A stretch of DNA of 7,071 nucleotides from CAYRVX01 sp964642165 (lineage in GTDB: Bacteria; Planctomycetota; Phycisphaerae; SM23-33), in contig CAZXOC010000345.1 in the NCBI GenBank assembly GCA_964642165.1, positions 1 to 7,071 on the forward strand, written 5' to 3'. Below, piece by piece: positions 1 through 5,600 of the stretch (the stretch's first letter is position 1; each line of letters opens with the position of its first letter). Position numbers and translations under genes: made by a program. The notes under the pieces are model-generated. The model saw only the letters and a list, made by a program, of their open reading frames with translations. It made no database searches and was not told the origin of the DNA.

Positions 1-2578
1 TGTCGCGGGTCAGGCCGGCGTCGACGATGCGGAACGTCAGCGAGGAGATGTCCTCCTCGGCGTTGGCGTCGTCGGCGTCGTTGGCGTCGAAGTCGATGTG
101 GCTGCCCCAGATCACGTCCCAGCCAATGCCCGCGTTGGCGTCGGGGTCGGCGATCTCCCACTCGTACGCCGCGCCGTCAGCCAGTTCCAGGTTGGTGCCG
201 CTCAGCGTGCCGACGGTATTGCCGGGGGCCACGGTGCCGGTGGAGTCGACGACGATCTTGCCGCTATCGCCCCATGCGCCGTCGCCGCTCAGCGTGCCGG
301 TGACGGTCACGATGTCGGTGGCGTCATCGATCTGCAGCCCGTCCCCGTCGTTGCCGCCGGCGTACGTGCTGTTGAGGATCAGGTTCCTGACCGTCAAGTT
401 GTGGTCGGCGAACACTTGGCCTCCCTGTTCAATCGTTACCTGGGTGTTCGTCAGGGTCACGCCCCCGCTTTTGATCTCTAGTCTGGCTTCGTCTTCGACA
501 ACGACCGGCAGGATGCCGCCGACCAACGTTCCGTTATCGATGGTGTCATTCAGCAAAATGATCTTGCCCTTGCCGAGCCGGACCTCTGCCGCATTGCGGA
601 TCTCGGCGCCGAGGCCGACCTGGCCGTCCGGCGTCCTGACGGCGTTGTTGTAATCCCGGAACCCGTCGCCGGCGGCCTTGCTGTTGATCAGCAGCGTGGC
701 GCCGTTGGCGTCGACCGGCATCTCGATGTCGGTCGCGCCACCACTGAGGCCGGCAATGCCGAACGACTCGCCCGGTCCGGCCGTGGTGGTAATCTTCGCG
801 CCCGCGATGCCCGCGGTGAAATTGACCGGCCTGTCGGTCCTGCCGGAGCCGGTCATCAGCCACTTGTCAACGCCGACGACGTAGTCGTGCTTCGTGTTGG
901 TGTTGGCGTTATCGCCGCCCTGGACAGCGATGTTCGACTTGGTCATCAGGTCCGCCAGGACCGGCTGGTTGGCGTCGGTGATGTCCGAGTCGCGCTGGAT
1001 AGCGATCAACGGAGTGTCGTTAACCACGAGCTGGCTGGGGCTAAGAAGCTTCAGAACGTTGATCTGGTTGTTCGGGATCCTCATTGCGGCATTGGTGTTC
1101 AGGGTAATCTTGACGTTGGGATCCGTACCCACGCCCAGGAACTGACGCTGCGTGCCGATGATGTCGATCATGACCTTGCCGGTGGCGGTCAAGCCGCCAT
1201 GCCAGTCCTCGGGGTTCACGTCGGCCCGGCCTTGACCGATCAGGTTGTAGGTCTGGTCGTCCTTGCAGCGGAAGTCGTTGCCGAGCGTGACCAGATCCGT
1301 GGTCGAACTGCCGGCCAGCATGTTCATGTTGAACGTGGTGCAGGCGTTGGCGTCGGAGTTGCTGATGTTCAACCCAGAGGTGAACGTGCCGCCGTCGCCG
1401 TTCCACGAGCTTTTCAATGTGCCGGTGATGTAGAAGTTCGCGACGCCGGTCTCGTCGGTGGAGATGATATCCATCTTGAGCTGTGGCTTGTTGCCGTGGG
1501 CTGTGCTCATCCACTTGATTTCGACATCGCCGGCGCCGGCCGGGGAGATGAGCGTCTTGTTCATCGCGTTCGGGGTGTAGGTCTTCTCAAATGCGAAGCC
1601 CTTCCAGAGGCTGTTGCCATCATCGCCGGCGACATACGTCCCGTTGCCGCTGATACCGATCCATGCCCGGGCGTCCATGGTGCTGGAAGCCTGGCCGAGA
1701 TCGTCAGGGGTCGGTTCCGAGCCGGACGAGATGACCAACACGGCCTCGCTGCCGACTGGAATGTCGATGTCGTTGCCGTCGCCCCACGTGGCCGTGCCGG
1801 TGGCGCCCATCAGCGTGCCGCCATCGAGAACGACGACGCCGCCGAAGTTCGTCTGGGCTAGGACGAAGTTCAGCAAGCCGGTGCTCCCGACGGTCGTCGG
1901 GCCGGCCACGCCGGCGAGCGTGTCGGTCTTGCCGGTGTTGCCGAGCTCAAGTATGCTCGACGCCGGAATCGTGACGCTCCCGGTGGTCAGCGTATCGTTG
2001 ACCAGGAATCGAAGGTTGCTTCCGCCGGTTCCCTGGCTCTTGAAGTCCATGACCAGACCGGCGGGGTTGTTGACCACCAGCGCGCCGTTGAAGGTCCAGG
2101 TCTTGTCGAGATGGACGAACGTGGCAGCCGCCCCGAGGGTCAGGCTACTGTTGAAGGTACAGCCGGCGAAGGTCTTCCAGTCGCTCGTAATCTGACCGTC
2201 GACGGAGACCGGAATGTTGAAGGTGCTATTGCCGCCTCTGTTATCGAAGAAGAGCGAGTCCATCGACAGCGAACCGCCGGCGTCGACGAAGCTCATCCTC
2301 CTGAGGATCCGCACCGCGCCGACGTCATAGGCTGCGTCGACATCGACGATGTCACCATCGGCCGTGTTGAAATCGACGCTCTTGTCCGTATTGCCGCTGA
2401 TGCCGGGCACGTTGGAGTCGTCGCTGGGCAACGGGGTCCAGTTGTCGGCGTCACCCCAGGCGTTGCCGTCAACGAGGTCGGCGCCGGCCCAGTTGAAGTC
2501 GGCGGCCGATGCCGCCCCCGCGCCGACGGCCAGCAAGGCCGCCAGTACGCCTGCGAGTGCAAACCTGCTGTTCCTCAT
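1..2578 (-). CDS. Second copy of the dockerin/PEP-CTERM surface protein, 3' end cut by the window edge
   Basis: This is the first 859 codons plus one base of a gene identical to the complete copy at 2675-6913, shifted by 4335 bases. It begins at ATG 2578 with the same AGGAG site (2586-2590) and the same signal peptide (residues 1-25, bases 2504-2578). It runs through the Trp-rich head, the unassigned beta-rich region, the VAPGN motif (bases 155-232) and the Asp/Ala/Asn stretch (bases 50-100), and leaves the window at Asp859. The second module, dockerin and PEP-CTERM signal would lie to the left of base 1. It is cut by the window edge rather than visibly broken, since the frame is open throughout. 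It follows the complete copy after 96 bases, so the two could be co-transcribed if the array is real. If the repeat is an assembly artefact, this is the same gene shown twice. Confidence 0.85.
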   Translation of the reverse strand, partial: MRNSRFALAGVLAALLAVGAGAASAADFNWAGADLVDGNAWGDADNWTPLPSDDSNVPGISGNTDKSVDFNTADGDIVDVDAAYDVGAVRILRRMSFVDAGGSLSMDSLFFDNRGGNSTFNIPVSVDGQITSDWKTFAGCTFNSSLTLGAAATFVHLDKTWTFNGALVVNNPAGLVMDFKSQGTGGSNLRFLVNDTLTTGSVTIPASSILELGNTGKTDTLAGVAGPTTVGSTGLLNFVLAQTNFGGVVVLDGGTLMGATGTATWGDGNDIDIPVGSEAVLVISSGSEPTPDDLGQASSTMDARAWIGISGNGTYVAGDDGNSLWKGFAFEKTYTPNAMNKTLISPAGAGDVEIKWMSTAHGNKPQLKMDIISTDETGVANFYITGTLKSSWNGDGGTFTSGLNISNSDANACTTFNMNMLAGSSTTDLVTLGNDFRCKDDQTYNLIGQGRADVNPEDWHGGLTATGKVMIDIIGTQRQFLGVGTDPNVKITLNTNAAMRIPNNQINVLKLLSPSQLVVNDTPLIAIQRDSDITDANQPVLADLMTKSNIAVQGGDNANTNTKHDYVVGVDKWLMTGSGRTDRPVNFTAGIAGAKITTTAGPGESFGIAGLSGGATDIEMPVDANGATLLINSKAAGDGFRDYNNAVRTPDGQVGLGAEIRNAAEVRLGKGKIILLNDTIDNGTLVGGILPVVVEDEARLEIKSGGVTLTNTQVTIEQGGQVFADHNLTVRNLILNSTYAGGNDGDGLQIDDATDIVTVTGTLSGDGAWGDSGKIVVDSTGTVAPGNTVGTLSGTNLELADGAAYEWEIADPDANAGIGWDVIWGSHIDFDANDADDANAEEDISSLTFRIVDAGLTRD

Positions 2579-2585
2579 CGTTTCG

Positions 2586-2590
2586 CTCCT
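2586..2590 (-). promoter_or_regulatory. Shine-Dalgarno site of the left copy
   Basis: The same AGGAG with 7-base spacing lies before the ATG at 2578, so the left copy has its own translation start rather than depending on read-through from the complete copy. Confidence 0.85.
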
Positions 2591-2595
2591 GCTTG

Positions 2596-2620
2596 CCAGC
2601 CTCCGAATGCGTTTGGCTGG
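2596..2620 (-). promoter_or_regulatory. Possible 5' leader hairpin just upstream of the ribosome binding site
   Basis: CCAGCC and GGCTGG form a 6-base-pair stem around a 13-base loop and end 5 bases before the Shine-Dalgarno site. The stem is short and the loop large, so it may be chance in GC-rich DNA. If formed, it would leave the ribosome site exposed beside it. The identical element upstream of the complete copy lies at 6931-6955. Confidence 0.3.
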
Positions 2621-2632
2621 TCACGGTCCGGG

Positions 2633-2664
2633 GGAGCCACGGCCGCGCGGCCCGGCGGGCCTCC
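2633..2664 (-). terminator. GC-rich inverted repeat after the stop codon, weak terminator candidate
   Basis: It starts 10 bases after the TGA. GGAG pairs with CTCC across the region, and inside lie GGCCC-GGC-GGGCC (2649-2661) and the perfect palindrome GGCCGCGCGGCC (2641-2652), which overlap and cannot both form fully. There is no T tract, so it is not a classical intrinsic terminator. Stable hairpins without T tracts after stop codons may slow or end transcription in high-GC bacteria, but that is inference. The identical element lies at 6968-6999. Confidence 0.3.
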
Positions 2665-2674
2665 GTGCCGCTGG

Positions 2675-5600
2675 TCAATGTCGCCGGCGTCTTCGTCTCC
2701 GCAACCCGGCCAGGGCGCCCAGCGCCAGCAGGGCCAGCGTGGCCGGCTCGGGCGTGATCCCGACGCCGCCGGGGACGGAGTCGCCCATGCTGCGCTTCAG
2801 CGCGATGTAGTCCAGGTAGTTCACGTCGCCGTCGAAGGTGAGGTCGCCGCCGAGCCAGTCGGCGTCAGTCGAGCCCAAGCCGCCCCGCAGGGCCAGCAAG
2901 TCGCCCCGGGCGACCTGGCCGTCGAGGTCGACGTCCCCGGCGAGCTGGGCGTGCAGCGTCACCGCGATGCCCAGGCCGGTGCCGAGGTCCACGTCGTACG
3001 CCACGTCCGCAATGTACGCCGCGCCGATGTTCCCGCCGCCGAGCACGGCGAATTGGCCGTCAATACCTCCCGTGTTCGCTACCACGTACTCCCCGCCGAA
3101 CATCGAGCTCGCGTCGCTGCCGGGCAGCCAGGACGGTCCGATGGCGTCGTTGCCGGCCGTCAGGTCCAGTTCGGTCTCCACGTACAGCACGTCTGAGACG
3201 TCGGCGCCCTGCACCTCGGGCTGGAAGGCCGCGCCGTCCTCGAAGGCCAGGGCCCCGATCACCTGCAGTTTCCCGATGCCCTGTCCCGGCCTCACCGCCC
3301 CGCGAACCGAAAGGACGACCGCGTCGCACTGCACGGCGCCGAGTCCCCCCAGGTTGCGGAAGCTCACGGGGGCGGCGGGCCCGCTGGCGGTGAGCTGGAC
3401 CGAGGCGTCGTCGACGACCGTCAGGTCGCCCACCAGCACGTCGCCGGCATCGAAGTAGAGGACGGCCGTCCCCTCCTCCGGGGGGGAGCTTCGGAAGCTC
3501 AGGTCCGGCGCGTTCAGCGTTTCGCCCGGCCCGGCCGACGGGGTCACCGTTGTCGTCTTGCCATTCTCGGTCATGCCCACGGTGATCTCGCCGGGCTGGC
3601 CCGAGCCGATCGCCTGGAACGATTCCGCGTTGGACGTGACGACGACGCCCGGGGCCTGGAGCGTGCCGCTGAGGACGATGGCCTTGTCGCCCGTGTCCAC
3701 CGTCCCGCCGGTGACCTCGAGGTCGCCCACGCGGATGTCCTCCGAGAGGCTCACCGCGCCGCCGGTGACGAGGAGGGTGTTGGCGTCGACGTCGGCCCCG
3801 GCAGCCACGGTGAGCGTGCCGGAGCTGGTCAGGACGTCGGTGGCGAAGCGCCCGGCCACATCGAGCGTCCCGCCGTCGATGACCGTGTCGGTGGTGACGG
3901 TCAGGCCGCCGCCGGCGTCCACGGCCACCGTCCCGGCGGAGACGGCCAGCCGGTAGGCCTCGCGGTTCGGGTCCAGCACGGTGACCGTCCAGGGCGTGTC
4001 GACCGCCGCGGCGACGAGGGGATGGTCGGGGTAGTTGGGCTCCGAGCCGGGGCTGAGGAAGCCGCTGGGGGCCCAGTTGCCGACCACGTCCTCGCCCCAG
4101 ACGCCGTCGGCGCCGGCGTCCCACGTCAGCGTGCCGAGCATGCGTGTGGCGAGCAGGCCGGTGAGGTAGTAGACCCTCTCGTCGGACTCGTCGCCGTCGA
4201 CGTCGACGCTGCCGCCGTCGACGAGCTGCGCGGCGGAGGCGTCCCAGCCGACCGGGGCCTCGAAGGTGACCGTCCACGCGGCGGGGACGTCGAAGCCGCC
4301 GCCGGCCGCGACGACGAACTGCTCGTCGGCGGTGATGTCGCGGGTCAGGCCGGCGTCGACGATGCGGAACGTCAGCGAGGAGATGTCCTCCTCGGCGTTG
4401 GCGTCGTCGGCGTCGTTGGCGTCGAAGTCGATGTGGCTGCCCCAGATCACGTCCCAGCCAATGCCCGCGTTGGCGTCGGGGTCGGCGATCTCCCACTCGT
4501 ACGCCGCGCCGTCAGCCAGTTCCAGGTTGGTGCCGCTCAGCGTGCCGACGGTATTGCCGGGGGCCACGGTGCCGGTGGAGTCGACGACGATCTTGCCGCT
4601 ATCGCCCCATGCGCCGTCGCCGCTCAGCGTGCCGGTGACGGTCACGATGTCGGTGGCGTCATCGATCTGCAGCCCGTCCCCGTCGTTGCCGCCGGCGTAC
4701 GTGCTGTTGAGGATCAGGTTCCTGACCGTCAAGTTGTGGTCGGCGAACACTTGGCCTCCCTGTTCAATCGTTACCTGGGTGTTCGTCAGGGTCACGCCCC
4801 CGCTTTTGATCTCTAGTCTGGCTTCGTCTTCGACAACGACCGGCAGGATGCCGCCGACCAACGTTCCGTTATCGATGGTGTCATTCAGCAAAATGATCTT
4901 GCCCTTGCCGAGCCGGACCTCTGCCGCATTGCGGATCTCGGCGCCGAGGCCGACCTGGCCGTCCGGCGTCCTGACGGCGTTGTTGTAATCCCGGAACCCG
5001 TCGCCGGCGGCCTTGCTGTTGATCAGCAGCGTGGCGCCGTTGGCGTCGACCGGCATCTCGATGTCGGTCGCGCCACCACTGAGGCCGGCAATGCCGAACG
5101 ACTCGCCCGGTCCGGCCGTGGTGGTAATCTTCGCGCCCGCGATGCCCGCGGTGAAATTGACCGGCCTGTCGGTCCTGCCGGAGCCGGTCATCAGCCACTT
5201 GTCAACGCCGACGACGTAGTCGTGCTTCGTGTTGGTGTTGGCGTTATCGCCGCCCTGGACAGCGATGTTCGACTTGGTCATCAGGTCCGCCAGGACCGGC
5301 TGGTTGGCGTCGGTGATGTCCGAGTCGCGCTGGATAGCGATCAACGGAGTGTCGTTAACCACGAGCTGGCTGGGGCTAAGAAGCTTCAGAACGTTGATCT
5401 GGTTGTTCGGGATCCTCATTGCGGCATTGGTGTTCAGGGTAATCTTGACGTTGGGATCCGTACCCACGCCCAGGAACTGACGCTGCGTGCCGATGATGTC
5501 GATCATGACCTTGCCGGTGGCGGTCAAGCCGCCATGCCAGTCCTCGGGGTTCACGTCGGCCCGGCCTTGACCGATCAGGTTGTAGGTCTGGTCGTCCTTG

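Larger units (their letters stand above)
2579..2674 (-). other. 96-base spacer between the complete gene and the next copy
   Basis: This is all that separates the stop of one copy from the start of the next. Read in the direction of transcription it holds a GC-rich inverted repeat (2633-2664), a small hairpin (2596-2620) and the Shine-Dalgarno site (2586-2590). I see no convincing -35/-10 pair. The spacer is 32 codons long, so all copies share one reading frame; besides the gene's TGA there is one more in-frame TGA (2621-2623). Confidence 0.8.
1..2736. repeat. Left copy of an exact 2736-base direct repeat (period 4335)
   Basis: Bases 1-2736 recur at 4336-7071 in the same orientation. Both ends of the match were checked base by base: the opening tgtcgcgggt recurs at 4336 and the closing cagcagggcca ends at both 2736 and 7071. 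Open reading frames in several frames between them recur with identical lengths and translations at a constant offset of 4335. The repeat covers most of a gene copy, the 96-base spacer and 62 bases of the next gene tail. Both match ends coincide with the window ends, so the true extent of the repetition cannot be seen. Confidence 0.97.

Noticed and set aside
887..1861. Plus-strand open frame of 324 codons, repeated at 5222-6196
   Set aside because: It is antisense to the unassigned part of module 1, has no recognisable domain, and has no good ribosome binding site that I could see. The identical second copy only reflects the 4335-base repeat.
2621..2677. TGA recoding that would fuse the copies into one giant polyprotein
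   Set aside because: The protein ends in a complete PEP-CTERM signal and the next copy starts with its own Shine-Dalgarno site and signal peptide, so TGA reads naturally as stop. Tryptophan codons I decoded in the gene are TGG.
4385..4435. CRISPR array or other short spaced repeat
   Set aside because: The short triplet repetition is coding low complexity (Asp/Ala/Asn), has no unique spacers, and no other short spaced repeats appear in the window.
3060..4496. Long arginine-rich open frame (478 codons) on the minus strand, overlapping the main gene in another frame
   Set aside because: It lies in the GC-richest part of the gene, where stop codons are rare in every frame. Its translation is low-complexity Arg/Gly/His with no domain, and it has no convincing start context.
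4490..4567. Classical type V autotransporter
   Set aside because: The PG motif is autotransporter-like, but the C-terminus is dockerin plus PEP-CTERM rather than a beta-barrel translocator.
4022..4816. Plus-strand open frame of 264 codons antisense to the main gene (and its partial repeat at 98-481)
   Set aside because: Its Val/Gly/Ala/Asp-rich translation is the expected mirror of GC-rich coding DNA. The minus-strand frame has a signal peptide, dockerin and PEP-CTERM in order, so the antisense frame is a shadow.
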